Shown in pieces: positions 53,123 to 63,991 of a stretch of DNA of 64,000 nt. The stretch comes from Lonsdalea iberica (GTDB taxonomy: Bacteria > Pseudomonadota > Gammaproteobacteria > Enterobacterales > Enterobacteriaceae), in the NCBI RefSeq assembly GCF_002111585.1, contig NZ_LUTP01000001.1, forward strand, positions 115,295 to 179,294, read 5' to 3'. The first letter of the stretch is position 1; each line of letters begins with the position of its first letter. Both the position numbers and the translations under genes were made by a program. The notes beneath the pieces were generated by a model, which did no database searches, was not told the origin of the DNA, and saw only the letters and a program-made list of their open reading frames with translations.

Positions 53123-55825
53123 ATGTTAGTAAGACTATTAACCAAAGTTTTCGGTAGCCGTAACGACCGTACCTTACGCCGTATGCGTAAAACTGTAGAT
53201 GTGATAGCCCAGCTTGAACCCGCAATGGAAAAGCTGTCTGACGACGAGCTGAAGGCCAAAACGCCGGAGTTTCGCGAGCGCATCAAGAAAGGTGAAACGC
53301 TGGAAGCGCTGTTGCCTGAGGCCTTTGCCGTCGTGCGTGAAGCGAGTAAACGTGTTTTCGGTATGCGTCACTTCGACGTCCAGATGCTGGGCGGGATGGT
53401 TCTTAACGAACGCTGCATCGCCGAAATGCGTACCGGTGAAGGTAAAACGCTGACGGCGACGCTGCCTGCTTATCTAAACGGCCTGACCGGTCGCGGTGTG
53501 CATGTTGTTACAGTGAATGACTATCTGGCGCAGCGTGATGCTGAGAACAACCGTCCGTTGTTCGAGTTTCTCGGTCTGACGGTGGGGATCAACCTGCCAG
53601 GCATGCCAGCGCCGGCAAAGCGAGAAGCGTATGCAGCCGATATCACTTACGGTACCAACAACGAATACGGTTTTGACTACCTGCGCGACAATATGGCGTT
53701 TAGCCCGGAAGAGCGCGTTCAGCGCCCGCTGTTCTACGCTTTGGTGGATGAAGTCGACTCCATCCTGATCGATGAAGCGCGTACCCCGCTGATCATTTCT
53801 GGACCTGCTGAAGACAGCTCCGAGATGTACATCCGCGTCAATAAAATCATCCCGTCGCTAATCCGTCAGGAAAAAGAAGATTCCGACACATTCCAGGGCG
53901 AAGGCCACTTCTCCGTGGATGAGAAATCCCGCCAGGTCAATCTGACCGAACGCGGTCTGGTGAAAATCGAAGAACTGCTGGTGAAAGAAGGCATTATGGA
54001 AGAAGGCGAATCCCTGTACTCGCCTTCCAACATTATGCTGATGCATCATGTGACCGCCGGTCTGCGGGCGCACGTCTTGTTCACGCGCGATGTCGATTAC
54101 ATCGTTAAAGACGGCGAAGTCATCATTGTTGACGAACATACCGGACGTACCATGCAGGGGCGTCGCTGGTCTGACGGTCTGCATCAGGCCGTTGAGGCGA
54201 AAGAGCACGTCACTATCAACAACGAAAACCAGACGCTGGCCTCCATCACCTTCCAGAACTACTTCCGTTTGTACGAAAAACTGGCTGGGATGACCGGGAC
54301 CGCGGATACCGAGGCTTTTGAATTCAGCTCTATCTATAAACTGGATACCATCGTTGTACCGACGAACCGTCCGATGATTCGTAAAGATTTGCCCGATCTG
54401 GTGTATATGACCGAGCGGGAAAAAATAGGCGCGATTATTGAAGATATCAGGGAGCGTACGGCGAACGGCCAGCCGGTGCTGGTGGGCACGATCTCGATCG
54501 AGAAATCGGAAGTGGTCTCTGACGCGTTGACTCGCGCCGGGGTCAAACACAACGTGCTTAACGCCAAATTCCATGCCATGGAAGCGGATATCGTCGCACA
54601 GGCCGGTCGCCCGGGCGCAGTGACCATCGCCACCAATATGGCCGGTCGGGGTACGGATATTGTGCTGGGCGGCAGTTGGCAGACTGAAATCGCTCAGTTG
54701 GAGTCCCCGACGGAAGATCAGATTGCCGCTATCAAAGCCGATTGGCAGCTTCGTCACGACGCGGTGCTGGCTTCGGGCGGTTTGCATATCATCGGTACCG
54801 AGCGGCATGAATCGCGTCGTATCGACAACCAGCTGCGTGGCCGTTCTGGTCGTCAGGGAGATGCCGGTTCTTCTCGCTTCTACCTTTCAATGGAAGATGC
54901 GCTGATGCGTATCTTCGCCTCTGACCGCGTATCCAACATGATGCGTAAGTTGGGGATGAAGGAAGGCGAAGCGATCGAACATCCTTGGGTGACCAAGGCG
55001 ATTGCCAATGCACAGCGTAAGGTGGAAAACCGTAACTTCGATATCCGTAAGCAGCTGCTGGAATATGATGATGTCGCGAACGACCAGCGCCGTGCTATCT
55101 ACACGCAGCGTAATGAACTGCTGAACTCCGTTGATATCAGTGAAACGATCAACAGTATTCGTGACGATGTGTTTAAAGCGACAATCGATAACCATATTCC
55201 GCCGCAGTCTCTGGAAGAAATGTGGGATATCGACGGTTTGGAACAGCGTCTGAAAAACGATTTCGATCTGGAAATGCCGATTGCAGAGTGGCTGGAGAAA
55301 GAGCCTCAGCTGCATGAAGAAACGCTGCGTGAACGTATCCACGAGCAGGCGATGGAAGTTTATGCCCGCAAAGAAGAGGTCGTGGGCGTCGATGTTATGC
55401 GCAACTTCGAAAAAGGCGTGATGCTGCAGACGCTGGACTCCCTGTGGAAAGAACATCTGGCAGCGATGGACTATCTGCGTCAGGGTATACATCTGCGCGG
55501 CTATGCGCAGAAAGATCCGAAGCAGGAGTACAAGCGTGAATCGTTCTCCATGTTCGCAGCGATGTTGGAAGCGCTGAAATATGAAGTCATCAGCACACTG
55601 AGCAAAGTTCAGGTTCGCATGCCGGAAGAGATCGAAGCGCTGGAGCAACAGCGTCGTGAGGAAGCTGAACGACTGGCGAGCCAGCAGCAGCTGAGCCATC
55701 AAAGCGAAGTCGCTGCCGCGCAGTCTGCGGGTGGTTCATCCGAGCGTAAAATCGGCCGTAACGATCCTTGCCCCTGCGGTTCGGGCAAGAAATACAAACA
55801 GTGCCACGGACGTATCCAGAACTAG
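53123..55825 (+). CDS. secA: Protein translocase ATPase SecA
   Basis: Motor that drives proteins through SecYEG. The start at 53123 ([21 protein letters not shown]) is the family N-terminus and gives 900 residues; the ATG at 53075 would start before the hairpin. Motifs: Walker [11 protein letters not shown] near 102-110, [13 protein letters not shown] near 207-219, the second nucleotide-binding fold [10 protein letters not shown] near 500, and the C-terminal zinc tail [14 protein letters not shown], which binds SecB. Confidence 0.97.
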   Translation: MLVRLLTKVFGSRNDRTLRRMRKTVDVIAQLEPAMEKLSDDELKAKTPEFRERIKKGETLEALLPEAFAVVREASKRVFGMRHFDVQMLGGMVLNERCIAEMRTGEGKTLTATLPAYLNGLTGRGVHVVTVNDYLAQRDAENNRPLFEFLGLTVGINLPGMPAPAKREAYAADITYGTNNEYGFDYLRDNMAFSPEERVQRPLFYALVDEVDSILIDEARTPLIISGPAEDSSEMYIRVNKIIPSLIRQEKEDSDTFQGEGHFSVDEKSRQVNLTERGLVKIEELLVKEGIMEEGESLYSPSNIMLMHHVTAGLRAHVLFTRDVDYIVKDGEVIIVDEHTGRTMQGRRWSDGLHQAVEAKEHVTINNENQTLASITFQNYFRLYEKLAGMTGTADTEAFEFSSIYKLDTIVVPTNRPMIRKDLPDLVYMTEREKIGAIIEDIRERTANGQPVLVGTISIEKSEVVSDALTRAGVKHNVLNAKFHAMEADIVAQAGRPGAVTIATNMAGRGTDIVLGGSWQTEIAQLESPTEDQIAAIKADWQLRHDAVLASGGLHIIGTERHESRRIDNQLRGRSGRQGDAGSSRFYLSMEDALMRIFASDRVSNMMRKLGMKEGEAIEHPWVTKAIANAQRKVENRNFDIRKQLLEYDDVANDQRRAIYTQRNELLNSVDISETINSIRDDVFKATIDNHIPPQSLEEMWDIDGLEQRLKNDFDLEMPIAEWLEKEPQLHEETLRERIHEQAMEVYARKEEVVGVDVMRNFEKGVMLQTLDSLWKEHLAAMDYLRQGIHLRGYAQKDPKQEYKRESFSMFAAMLEALKYEVISTLSKVQVRMPEEIEALEQQRREEAERLASQQQLSHQSEVAAAQSAGGSSERKIGRNDPCPCGSGKKYKQCHGRIQN

Positions 55826-55862
55826 CCCTCATCAGGGTTAGACGACATTAACGGTATCAATT

Positions 55863-55885
55863 AAGGCGGTCATTGACCGCCTTTT
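55863..55885 (+). terminator. Hairpin terminator between secA and mutT
   Basis: AAGGCGGTC-ATT-GACCGCCTT followed by TT forms a 9-bp stem, 37 bp after the secA stop and 17 bp before mutT. The T run is short, so read-through into mutT is likely. Confidence 0.6.
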
Positions 55886-55901
55886 ACTTGGGGAAAGGGT
55901 T

Positions 55902-56300
55902 ATGACGCAGAAACCTTTGTCAGTCGCGGTAGGTATTATTCGTAATGCCCAGCGACAGTTTTTTATCGCTTGCCGCCAGGCTGGCTCGCACATGGCTGGT
56001 AAATGGGAGTTCCCAGGTGGAAAAGTGGAGGCGGGGGAAACGCCCGAACAGGCGTTAATTCGTGAATTGCGTGAGGAAACAGGGATCGAGGCGCACGACC
56101 CTCGGGCACTGACGGATAAAACATTCTCCACGGGCGATCGGCTCATCACGCTGCATTTTTTTCTGGTGGAACATTGGCAAGGAGAACCTTACGGCCGGGA
56201 GGGGCAGCCGTCGCGCTGGCTGAGCGTCGACGAACTGAAAGAAGAGGAATTTCCGCCAGCGAATGCGGAGATGATCCGCTGGCTAAAACAGTCGGCGTAA
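55902..56300 (+). CDS. mutT: 8-oxo-dGTP diphosphatase MutT
   Basis: Cleans the nucleotide pool of 8-oxo-dGTP and so prevents A-to-C transversions. The 132-residue Nudix protein has the complete box [20 protein letters not shown] followed by TGI (about 38-60) with all metal-binding glutamates. It follows secA as in E. coli and has a GGGGAAAGGG ribosome region before the ATG. Confidence 0.95.
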   Translation: MTQKPLSVAVGIIRNAQRQFFIACRQAGSHMAGKWEFPGGKVEAGETPEQALIRELREETGIEAHDPRALTDKTFSTGDRLITLHFFLVEHWQGEPYGREGQPSRWLSVDELKEEEFPPANAEMIRWLKQSA

Positions 56301-56309
56301 TATCGCTGG

Positions 56310-56507
56310 TTAATACTTGGTTTCGCTCCAGTTTTCGCTGTCAGTAATCGCTTCGTTACTAGGAATGCGTTTCTCTTCTTCGGCCCATTCCCCGAGATCG
56401 ATCAATTGACAGCGTTTGCTACAGAAAGGGCGGTAAGGACTTTGTTCTCCCCACACTACCGGTTTGGCGCAGGTCGGACATTTTACGGTGGTGATATCGT
56501 TGCTCAT
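56310..56507 (-). CDS. yacG: DNA gyrase inhibitor YacG (zinc finger)
   Basis: Small zinc protein that binds GyrB and inhibits gyrase. The start at 56507 ([13 protein letters not shown]) has GGAG 8 bases upstream and gives 65 residues; an ATG at 56528 overlaps zapD and is less likely. The zinc ligands are CPTC and FCSKRC, followed by the family motif [16 protein letters not shown]. Last gene of coaE-zapD-yacG. Confidence 0.93.
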   Translation of the reverse strand: MSNDITTVKCPTCAKPVVWGEQSPYRPFCSKRCQLIDLGEWAEEEKRIPSNEAITDSENWSETKY

Positions 56508-56518
56508 CTTATTCACTC

Positions 56519-57271
56519 CTAACAGCAAGCCAGTTCGAACGTCAGGCGGTCGGGCACTTGCCCATGCTCGCTGTCCAGCGGCATAAAGCGAATCGCATAA
56601 CGGCTCTTGTGGCCAGAAATTTGTGGGTATAGCTGATGTTCCTGCGCGATCTGTATACGCAGGAGGTCCGCGTCGGCTGCATTGTCCTGATAGAAGCCTT
56701 TCAGGCTGATTTGTGGACGGAAGATCGCTGAATTGCGGATGAGGTCCAGAATCATCTCCAGCGTTTGTTCGAACGGGGCGACGCTGTTGAGCCAGACACT
56801 GACCTGGCGGTTTCTGTGCTCCGCAGGCTGATGCAGCCAGCTATGCAGCGTCGGCAAGTCGAAGTTACAGCATCCTCCTGGGATGCTCAGCCGTTGGCGT
56901 ACCATGCCAATGAGGCGATCTTCTCGCAGGCTTTGGCCCATACGCGGGGCGGCCATCAATTGGCTGGCCTGTTGGCGTAACTGCTGGCGAAAGGTGTCAA
57001 TCCTCGCCTGGTCGACGCCGGGCACGTCCTGCCACTGCGTTAGCTTCTGCTGCTGACGTTCCAGTTCTTTCATCAAATCGGGGCGAACGTCGCCGCGTTC
57101 GAGTATATCCAACAGGTCGGTAGCGGCGCGGAAAAAGCTCAACGCTCCCCCCATGTGTTCCAGCGTCTGGTTGTCATGCATTTGTTGAAGCAGAAACTCG
57201 AGACGTAGCCAGGTCCGCGTTTTCTCATTCAGCGGATATTCAAATAATAGGGTTGAGGAAGCATCACTCAT
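56519..57271 (-). CDS. zapD: Cell division protein ZapD (YacF)
   Basis: Cross-links FtsZ filaments through the FtsZ C-terminal tail. The 250 residues follow the DUF1342 family pattern: an all-helical N-terminal part ([23 protein letters not shown] at the start) and a C-terminal beta domain ending [17 protein letters not shown]. The start codon overlaps the coaE stop by one base. Confidence 0.94.
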   Translation of the reverse strand: MSDASSTLLFEYPLNEKTRTWLRLEFLLQQMHDNQTLEHMGGALSFFRAATDLLDILERGDVRPDLMKELERQQQKLTQWQDVPGVDQARIDTFRQQLRQQASQLMAAPRMGQSLREDRLIGMVRQRLSIPGGCCNFDLPTLHSWLHQPAEHRNRQVSVWLNSVAPFEQTLEMILDLIRNSAIFRPQISLKGFYQDNAADADLLRIQIAQEHQLYPQISGHKSRYAIRFMPLDSEHGQVPDRLTFELACC

Positions 57272-57891
57272 TATTTTGTCATCCTGTCTTTTGCGGTTGT
57301 CGCCAGCTCAAGATAGCGCTGATGCAGCATGGCAATTTGTGGGGCAAGTTCGCTCTGGCTACGGCTATTGTCGATGATGTCGTCGGCATAAGCCAGACGC
57401 TGTTCTCGCGTGGCTTGTGCGGACAGAATTTTTTCCGCCTGTTGCAGGGAAACCCCATCTCGCGCCAGTGTACGCTGCAGCTGAATTTCCGGGGTGACAT
57501 CCACAACCAGAACACGTTGCGCCTGCGATTGCAGGCCGTTCTCAATCAGCAGAGGGATCACCCACATCACGTATGGACCGGGGGCGTCAAGCAACTGGCG
57601 TTGGGTTTCCGCTTGGATCAACGGATGCAGCAGTTGGTTGAGCCACTCTTTTTCACGTTCACTGGAAAAAATTTTCGCCCGTAGGGCGGAGCGGTTGAGC
57701 GTATCGTCGGCGTTCAGTATCTCGGGGCCGAAGCGTTTTGCGATAACGGACAACGCTGACGTTCCGGGCTCAACGACCTGACGGGCGATGATGTCCGCAT
57801 CGATGATAGTGATGCCTTGCCGGGCGAAACCTTCAGCGACGGTGCTTTTGCCGCTGCCGATACCGCCTGTAAGCGCTACGATGTATGCCAT
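57271..57891 (-). CDS. coaE: Dephospho-CoA kinase CoaE
   Basis: Last step of coenzyme A synthesis. The start at 57891 ([17 protein letters not shown]) gives 206 residues, the E. coli length; the ATG at 57906 is less likely. It has the P-loop GGIGSGKST near residues 9-17, [13 protein letters not shown] near 32 and the LID region HPLIQAE near 88. First gene of coaE-zapD-yacG, divergent from guaC. Confidence 0.96.
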   Translation of the reverse strand: MAYIVALTGGIGSGKSTVAEGFARQGITIIDADIIARQVVEPGTSALSVIAKRFGPEILNADDTLNRSALRAKIFSSEREKEWLNQLLHPLIQAETQRQLLDAPGPYVMWVIPLLIENGLQSQAQRVLVVDVTPEIQLQRTLARDGVSLQQAEKILSAQATREQRLAYADDIIDNSRSQSELAPQIAMLHQRYLELATTAKDRMTK

Positions 57892-58063
57892 GGTATCGAT
57901 CTGCAAAATTACCGGGTAAATTTACGGGATTCTAGCCTAAATAAAGGTAAATTCGCAGTCTTGCCGCAGGATTATTCGCGCGTATGATGAGGCTACTGGA
58001 TAGGTTTTGAAGCATACCGACTATCTCCCCGATGGTCTTCGCCACTGACCAGGACACCTCCTT

Positions 58064-59104
58064 ATGCGTATTGAAGAAGATTTAAAGTTAGGCTTTAAAG
58101 ACGTACTCATTCGTCCTAAACGCTCCACCCTTAAGAGCCGATCAGAAGTTGAATTGGCGCGCGATTTCACCTTTATGCATGCGGGCTGCCATTGGTCGGG
58201 CGTGCCTGTCATTGCGGCCAATATGGACACGGTCGGTACTTTTCGCATGGCTCAGGCGCTATCCCCATTTGGCGTGCTGACCGCCGTGCATAAACATTAC
58301 TCCGTTGAGCAGTGGCGGCAGTTTGTTACACAGTCGTCGAAAGACGTGTTGCGCCACGTCTTAGTCTCTACAGGGACATCAAGCGACGATTTTACCAAGC
58401 TGAAGCAAATTCTGGCCCTCTCGACGGAGCTGAAGTTTATCTGCATCGATGTCGCTAACGGCTACTCCGAGCACTTTGTCTCTTTTGTGCAGAAAGCGCG
58501 CGAGGCGTGTCCTGATAAGATCATTTGCGCCGGGAATGTAGTGACCGGCGAAATGGTCGAAGAGCTGATTCTTTCCGGAGCGGATATTGTCAAGGTTGGG
58601 ATTGGTCCTGGTTCCGTTTGCACCACCCGTTTGAAAACGGGCGTGGGTTATCCGCAACTCTCGGCGGTGATCGAGTGTGCCGATGCAGCGCATGGGCTCG
58701 GCGGGCAGATTGTCAGCGATGGCGGCTGCTCCGTGCCTGGCGACGTTGCCAAAGCTTTCGGCGGCGGCGCTGATTTTGTCATGCTGGGCGGGATGCTGGC
58801 GGCACATGATGAGTGCGAAGGGACCATCGCCGAAGAAAACGGCCAGAAAATGATGCTGTTTTACGGCATGAGTTCGGCATCAGCGATGGAGCGCCACGTT
58901 GGCGGCGTAGCCGGCTATCGGGCTGCGGAAGGCAAAACCGTCAAGCTTCCTCTGCGAGGCCCGGTGGAATACACCATTCGCGATATCCTCGGCGGTTTGC
59001 GCTCCGCTTGCACTTACGTTGGTGCTTCACGCCTGAAAGAGCTGACCAAACGCACGACATTCATCCGTGTCGCCGAGCAGGAAAACCGTATTTTCAACGT
59101 TTAG
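58064..59104 (+). CDS. guaC: GMP reductase GuaC
   Basis: Converts GMP to IMP with NADPH in purine salvage. The 346 residues form an IMPDH-type barrel with [20 protein letters not shown] near residues 180-199 (catalytic Cys in SVCTTR), [25 protein letters not shown] near 219, and no CBS domains, as expected for GMPR. A GGACACCTCC stretch precedes the ATG. It is convergent with hofC, with an imperfect CTGGCGGG...CCCGTCAG hairpin between. Confidence 0.96.
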   Translation: MRIEEDLKLGFKDVLIRPKRSTLKSRSEVELARDFTFMHAGCHWSGVPVIAANMDTVGTFRMAQALSPFGVLTAVHKHYSVEQWRQFVTQSSKDVLRHVLVSTGTSSDDFTKLKQILALSTELKFICIDVANGYSEHFVSFVQKAREACPDKIICAGNVVTGEMVEELILSGADIVKVGIGPGSVCTTRLKTGVGYPQLSAVIECADAAHGLGGQIVSDGGCSVPGDVAKAFGGGADFVMLGGMLAAHDECEGTIAEENGQKMMLFYGMSSASAMERHVGGVAGYRAAEGKTVKLPLRGPVEYTIRDILGGLRSACTYVGASRLKELTKRTTFIRVAEQENRIFNV

Positions 59105-59128
59105 TTTTCGCTTTCTCAACTGGCGGGA

Positions 59129-60331
59129 TTAGGCTCCCGTCAGCACATGTCCTAACTGGAAAATAGGCAGATACATGGCTATCACCAGCGTACCGACAAT
59201 GATGCCTACCGTGCCCATCAGTAACGGCTCCAATGTATGAGGCAGTTTTTCCGCAAACTGCTGCGTATTCTTTTCATGCCATTCGGCTAACTGTGCGAAC
59301 AGGTGCTCCAGCGCGCCTGTTTCTTCTCCGACTCTGATCAACTGCGGGCAGGGCGCAGGGAACAGCGGTGTACGCTCCACCGCCTGACTCAGTGGGATGC
59401 CGCGCTCGACGAGGCCTTGTATCTCTTTTAATTCCTTCTGATATAGAGGATGTCCGAGCGTCGCGGCGGCGCTTAGCCCAGCTGGCAGCGGGAGTCCTGC
59501 ACCATGAGTCATCGCCAGCGTATGGAAAATCTGGCTGAGACAACGCCCGCGAATCAGTGTGGCAATGCCGGGAACTTTAAGCCACAGCCGTTGCTCTCTG
59601 TGCCGCCATCGTGGATAGGTTCTACGCAGCCAGCCGTAGGCTGCCGCGAGTATGAGGCCTATTGTGGCGAGAGCGGCCCCATCGCGCATACACCGTTCCG
59701 AAAAGGTCAGTAAAGTCTGTGTCAGCACGGGAAGCGGGGCGTTAAACGAGGCGTAAAGCCGGCTAAACTCAGGCAGGACCAAGGTGATCATCAGTGCGCT
59801 GACCACTAGCACGGCGGCGGAAACGAAGAGGGGGTAGCGTAGTGCTTTAGCGACTTTATACGCCAATTGCTGGCGCGCCTCCTGATAGACGGCGAGCTGC
59901 TGGCAGCAGTCGCCGAGCTTACCGGTCAGTTCGCCGGCGGCAATCAGCGAGCAATACATCAGCGGAAATATTTGGGGATAGTGCCGAAGCGCTTCTGCCA
60001 GCGTCATGCCTTGTGCGACCTGTTGGCCTATTGTCTGTAAGACACATCGCCACGCCGGTTTGTCATGCTGCCGTGCCATGAGGTTCAATGATTCCAGTAG
60101 CGGAAGCCCCGCCTGCAATAGTGAGCCGAGCTGGTGAATGACGGGAGTCAGGAGTGTGCTGCGCCAAGCATAACGGGTCAGGTATTGTCGGACCTTCAGG
60201 TTAAGGGGTTGGTAACCCAGTTCGAGCAGATGATCGTACACCTGTTGACGGTGGGTAGCGATAAACTCGCCGCGACACAGTTCACCTTTGCCGCTGAGAG
60301 CCTGCCAGTCGTACAGTTTTTGCATTGCCAT
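59129..60331 (-). CDS. hofC: Type IV pilin assembly-type inner-membrane protein HofC
   Basis: PilC/GspF-family platform protein of a type IV pilus-like system. The start at 60331 (MAMQKLYDWQA), with AGGAGGA upstream, gives 400 residues; the longer frame to 60400 overlaps hofB too far. Two T2SF repeats, each with LGSLLQAGLPLLESL-like and GAGLPLPAGLSAAATLG sequences, and three membrane segments ending IVGTLVIAMYLPIFQLG. The start codon abuts hofB. Confidence 0.9.
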   Translation of the reverse strand: MAMQKLYDWQALSGKGELCRGEFIATHRQQVYDHLLELGYQPLNLKVRQYLTRYAWRSTLLTPVIHQLGSLLQAGLPLLESLNLMARQHDKPAWRCVLQTIGQQVAQGMTLAEALRHYPQIFPLMYCSLIAAGELTGKLGDCCQQLAVYQEARQQLAYKVAKALRYPLFVSAAVLVVSALMITLVLPEFSRLYASFNAPLPVLTQTLLTFSERCMRDGAALATIGLILAAAYGWLRRTYPRWRHREQRLWLKVPGIATLIRGRCLSQIFHTLAMTHGAGLPLPAGLSAAATLGHPLYQKELKEIQGLVERGIPLSQAVERTPLFPAPCPQLIRVGEETGALEHLFAQLAEWHEKNTQQFAEKLPHTLEPLLMGTVGIIVGTLVIAMYLPIFQLGHVLTGA

Positions 60332-60332
60332 C

Positions 60333-61762
60333 TCAGTCTTCCTCCTCGATCCCGTCACCCACGACCCGATAGACCTCATCCAGTGATGTGATGCCTTCAT
60401 TGACTAACGCCAGACCAGCGTTAAAGAGCCAATTTGGCCGGGAATGCTGGTCATGCGCCTTTTCGTACGGGACTTCTCCGTTATCCGCCAGCGTTTGCTG
60501 GAGGTCAGGGGAGATGGTCAACAGGTCGTAAATCGCAGCTCGGCCGTAATAGCCTGAAAAACAGTGGTTGCAGCCCCGCGGGCGCCACTGCCGCAGTGGG
60601 CCGGACCGGGTTGCGTTATGCGATATTGGTTCCGAGGGCATCCTCTCGCGGCAGTGAGGACATAGCTTGCGAACTAAGCGCTGAGCAATGATGAGTTTTA
60701 ATGCCGAGGCGAGCAGGTAGCCGGGAACGCCAAGATGTCTCAGCCTCGTCATGGTCTCGCTGGCAGAGTTAGTGTGCAGCGTGGATAGCACTAAGTGACC
60801 GGTTTGCGCCGCTTTGACGGCAATATCTGCCGTTTCGGCGTCGCGAATTTCCCCTATCATGATGACGTCGGGATCCTGGCGCAGCAGTGCTCTCAGTACC
60901 CGGCTGAAGTCCAGCCGACTTTTGGCGTTGACGGCGGTTTGATTGATTCCTTCTAACGGAATTTCTACCGGATCTTCCACGCTGCAAATATTACGGCTGG
61001 AACTATTGAGCCAGCGTATGGCGCTGTACAGCGTGAATGTTTTTCCGCTCCCCGTCGGGCCTGTGACCAAAATCATGCCTTGAGGCAGGCGTAGCACCCG
61101 CTTGAATAGCCGCAATGCGCTTATAGAAAGCCCCAGCGTGTCCAGCGTTAGCGCATGTTGCTGTGTTTGTAATACCCGCAGTACGACTTTTTCTCCCGTT
61201 TGTACCGGCAGTGTGGCGATACGTAATGAGTAACGTTCCCGATCAAGTTGCAGGGTAAATTGACCATCCTGCGGTAGACGGCGTTCAGCGATATCCAGTT
61301 TCCCCATGATCTTAAGCCGTGCAATAAGCCGGGGCGTCAGTTCGTCAGGAGCTGAAGGCATTTCCTGCAAGACGCCGTCGATACGCAGTCGTATCCGGCA
61401 GTGCATTGCCATCGGCTCGAAATGGATATCCGAGGCCCGCCGCTGAATTGCTGAATTCAGCGTCTGATTGATAAATCTGATTACCGGGATATCTTCCTGC
61501 TCTTCGATCTCAGGAGTGGCTGATAGATCGACGCCTTTTCCATGGCGCTTTGCGGCGGGACAATCGCTTTTTCCAGCCTGGCCGCAGGCCATTTCTCGAT
61601 CAATACCCGACGATTGCCGGCGAATTTTAACGCCGTCAGCATTTCAGTGGTTGGCGGGCTGCCGACAGCAACGGTAATGGATTGTTCATCTATGGCCAGT
61701 AGCAAAGCGTGATAACGCTGGCACAATATGACGAGCTCTTCGCTGAGTATTTGCGATGTCAT
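60333..61762 (-). pseudogene. hofB: Type IV pilus assembly-type ATPase HofB, interrupted by a one-base deletion
   Basis: GspE/PilB-family secretion ATPase. The frame from the ATG at 61762 encodes the N-terminal part (MTSQILSEELVILCQRYHAL to APPQSAMEK-like end IVPPQSAMEK) and then, after one missing base at about 61536-61537 (GAA AA-GGC), the next frame carries the rest: SDIHFEP, Walker A GPTGSGKTFTLYS, Walker B DVIMIGEIRDAETA, TGHLVLSTLHTNSA and a CPHC/CNHC zinc region, ending at 60333. With the base restored it would be about 477 residues. Either a disabled gene or a sequencing deletion. The remaining open frame alone still holds the whole ATPase core. Confidence 0.85.
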
Positions 61763-61766
61763 GAGA

Positions 61767-62219
61767 TCACCCTGCGGCATCAGAGGCATCATCCAGACGG
61801 AAAACGTCAAGACAGGCCTGCCTGAGTGTGTCGGCCCCGGTTTCCGCGAGGCAGTTTTTGGTCCAGCTCAACGATCCTGTTTGGGACTCCAGCGTCGGCG
61901 TCATAACCACGCGAAGTCCTTGCAGCGAGGATTGTCCTGTCAAAGTAATGACGCCTTGGGAAACGGTAATCTGACTGATGTAACGTGTGGCAGTTGCCGC
62001 GGGAATGCCCTGATTACCTGCATTGCAAAGGGCCAGATCGGCATTGCTTAGTCCACAGAGGTCGACGGCCATTTTGTAGGACGCCGCCGTTTGCAGCATA
62101 TCGGTCATTGCTGCTTTTTGCAGGTATCCCTGATAGGCCGGAATTCCCAAGGCGCTTAGCACGGCAATGATGACAATTACGACCATCAGTTCAATCAGCG
62201 TAAATCCTTGCTGTAACAT
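61767..62219 (-). CDS. ppdD: Prepilin peptidase-dependent major pilin-like protein PpdD
   Basis: Type IV pilin. The start at 62219 (MLQQGFTLIELMVVIVIIAVLSA) gives 150 residues with a very short leader cut after Gly 5, Phe at +1 and Glu at +5, then the hydrophobic assembly helix. A Cys pair toward the C-terminus (NCLAET...RQACLD) would form the pilin disulfide loop. The longer frame to 62267 would block the leader. It is followed 4 bp later by hofB and then hofC. Confidence 0.93.
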   Translation of the reverse strand: MLQQGFTLIELMVVIVIIAVLSALGIPAYQGYLQKAAMTDMLQTAASYKMAVDLCGLSNADLALCNAGNQGIPAATATRYISQITVSQGVITLTGQSSLQGLRVVMTPTLESQTGSLSWTKNCLAETGADTLRQACLDVFRLDDASDAAG

Positions 62220-62568
62220 GATTTCAATCCTTGATGTGGCGGATGGCGGCAGCATAAGGGACGGCAAAGATTTCGGCGACAGCCGATAAACTCATTCGGA
62301 ATGCGTTTCGCAAACTGTTTGAACAGTTGCAGTTAGCCTCCATTTTTTTGCCTGATGGATTCTGGTTTACGTGTTTCTCGCAACAGGGGCGTGGCGCCAA
62401 ACGGTATGCTTGCGGTAAGTTTTGGCAGCAGGGGAATGCGTCGTTAATTTTTCAAGCCGCAAGGCGGGTGAATGACGAGCAGGGGAAACATGCTAGGCTT
62501 TGGTCTGCGCGAGGCGTTTGCCGCGCAGAGGAATGCTTGCAAGGCGGTAGGTTAATAGGAGTTTGTCG
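62220..62568. other. ppdD-ampD intergenic region (nadC absent)
   Basis: About 350 bp. In E. coli nadC lies here on the ppdD strand. No NadC-like frame is seen on either strand. It holds a short hairpin-forming stretch AACTGTTTGAACAGTT (about 62314-62329), a T7 run soon after, and a TGCTAGGCT extended -10-like element near 62490-62498, which may be the ampDE promoter. Confidence 0.55.
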
Positions 62569-63111
62569 GTGGAATTGATAGATGGATGGCTAACGGATGT
62601 GGCGCGCATACCGTCCCCGCATTGTGACGATAGGCCTGAGGGCGAGATTCCCTCGTTGCTGGTCATACACAATATCAGCCTGCCGCCGGGCGAGTTCGGC
62701 GGTCCTTATATCGATCAATTGTTTACCGGAAGACTGCAGGCGACTGAACACCCCTTTTTCGCCGAGATAATCCATCTTAGGGTCTCGGCTCATTGCTTGA
62801 TTCGTCGAGATGGCAGCGTCGTTCAATATGTGCCCTTTGACCGTCGGGCTTGGCATGCTGGCGTTTCCAAATTTGAAGGGCGCGAACGCTGTAATGATTT
62901 CTCAATCGGCATTGAACTTGAGGGGACCGACACGCTTCCTTTTACGGCGGAACAATATCGTCAGTTGGCGTCGGTCACGCAGCTGTTATGTCTGACTTAC
63001 CCGATTACGCGGAATCGAATTTGCGGTCACAATGATATTGCTCCAGGTCGCAAAACCGATCCCGGTCCCGCTTTCGACTGGGACCGATATCGATATTTAG
63101 CGCAGGAATAG
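62569..63111 (+). CDS. ampD: 1,6-anhydro-MurNAc-L-alanine amidase AmpD
   Basis: Cytosolic zinc amidase of wall recycling; its loss raises AmpC beta-lactamase where ampR-ampC exists. I choose the GTG at 62569, which has AGGAG 7 bases upstream and matches the family start ([18 protein letters not shown]); a TTG at 62563 is the alternative. The product is 180 residues with zinc ligands in [14 protein letters not shown] (His near 33) and [16 protein letters not shown] (His and Asp near 153 and 163). Confidence 0.95.
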   Translation: MELIDGWLTDVARIPSPHCDDRPEGEIPSLLVIHNISLPPGEFGGPYIDQLFTGRLQATEHPFFAEIIHLRVSAHCLIRRDGSVVQYVPFDRRAWHAGVSKFEGRERCNDFSIGIELEGTDTLPFTAEQYRQLASVTQLLCLTYPITRNRICGHNDIAPGRKTDPGPAFDWDRYRYLAQE

Positions 63112-63136
63112 CGAGCTACAAAGGGAGTCTAAATTA

Positions 63137-63991
63137 ATGACGCTGTTTACGTTGTTGTTGGTTTTGGGATGGGAACGCCTGTTTAAACAGGGCGAACACT
63201 GGCAATTAGATCACCATTTTGCGGTGAGGCTTCGACATCTTTCTTCACCGTCCTTGATACAAACTCTGTCTTTGTCGCTTGCGGGTATGGCAATGACCGG
63301 GCTGCTGATGTGGCTAGTCAGCGGCTTGTTGTTCGGTCTGCCGATGCTGATTTTGTGGGTCATTATTGGTTTGCTTTGCGTGGGGGCAGGTGAGGTCAGG
63401 CTGCACTACCGCCGGTATTTGCAGGCGGCGCTACGCGGTGAAGCAGATGCGGAATGCCAAATGTCTGGTGAATTGGCCCTGATTCATGGGTTGCCGGTGG
63501 ACGGCAGTGAATCGGATAGGCTCAAGGAGTTACAGAACGCTTTGCTGTGGATTAATTTTCGTTATTACCTGGCTCCGCTGTTCTGGTTTGTAGTCGCCGG
63601 GCCTTACGGTCCTATTGCGCTGGTCGGTTATGCTTGTCTGAGAGCGCGTCAAACAATGCTTGCTCGTTACCATACCCCGTTGGAGCGGGCTAACTCTGGC
63701 GTGGATACATTGCTCCATTGTCTGGACTGGATCCCTGTACGGCTGGCCGGTGCAGCTTATGCGTTGCTGGGGCATGGCGAAAAAGCGTTGCCTGCCTGGT
63801 TCTCTGCCTTGCTGGATGTTCACAGTAGCCAGTATTGGGTGCTGACCCAGTTGGCTCAATTTTCACTGGCGCGGGAACCCCATATCGATCCTGTCGCGAC
63901 GCCGATTGCTGCCGTTAAGTTGGCAAAAAAGGTGACGTTGATAATTGTAGTGGTGGTGGCGCTATTGACCATTTACGGCGCGTTGGTATGA
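63137..63991 (+). CDS. ampE: Membrane protein AmpE
   Basis: Inner-membrane partner of AmpD, linked to beta-lactamase induction signalling; biochemical role unsettled. The 284 residues match the E. coli length, with four likely membrane segments (N-terminal [20 protein letters not shown], about 50-90, about 150-170, and the C-terminal [19 protein letters not shown]). It starts 25 bp after ampD, so the two form an operon. The stop lies just inside the window. Confidence 0.94.
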   Translation: MTLFTLLLVLGWERLFKQGEHWQLDHHFAVRLRHLSSPSLIQTLSLSLAGMAMTGLLMWLVSGLLFGLPMLILWVIIGLLCVGAGEVRLHYRRYLQAALRGEADAECQMSGELALIHGLPVDGSESDRLKELQNALLWINFRYYLAPLFWFVVAGPYGPIALVGYACLRARQTMLARYHTPLERANSGVDTLLHCLDWIPVRLAGAAYALLGHGEKALPAWFSALLDVHSSQYWVLTQLAQFSLAREPHIDPVATPIAAVKLAKKVTLIIVVVVALLTIYGALV

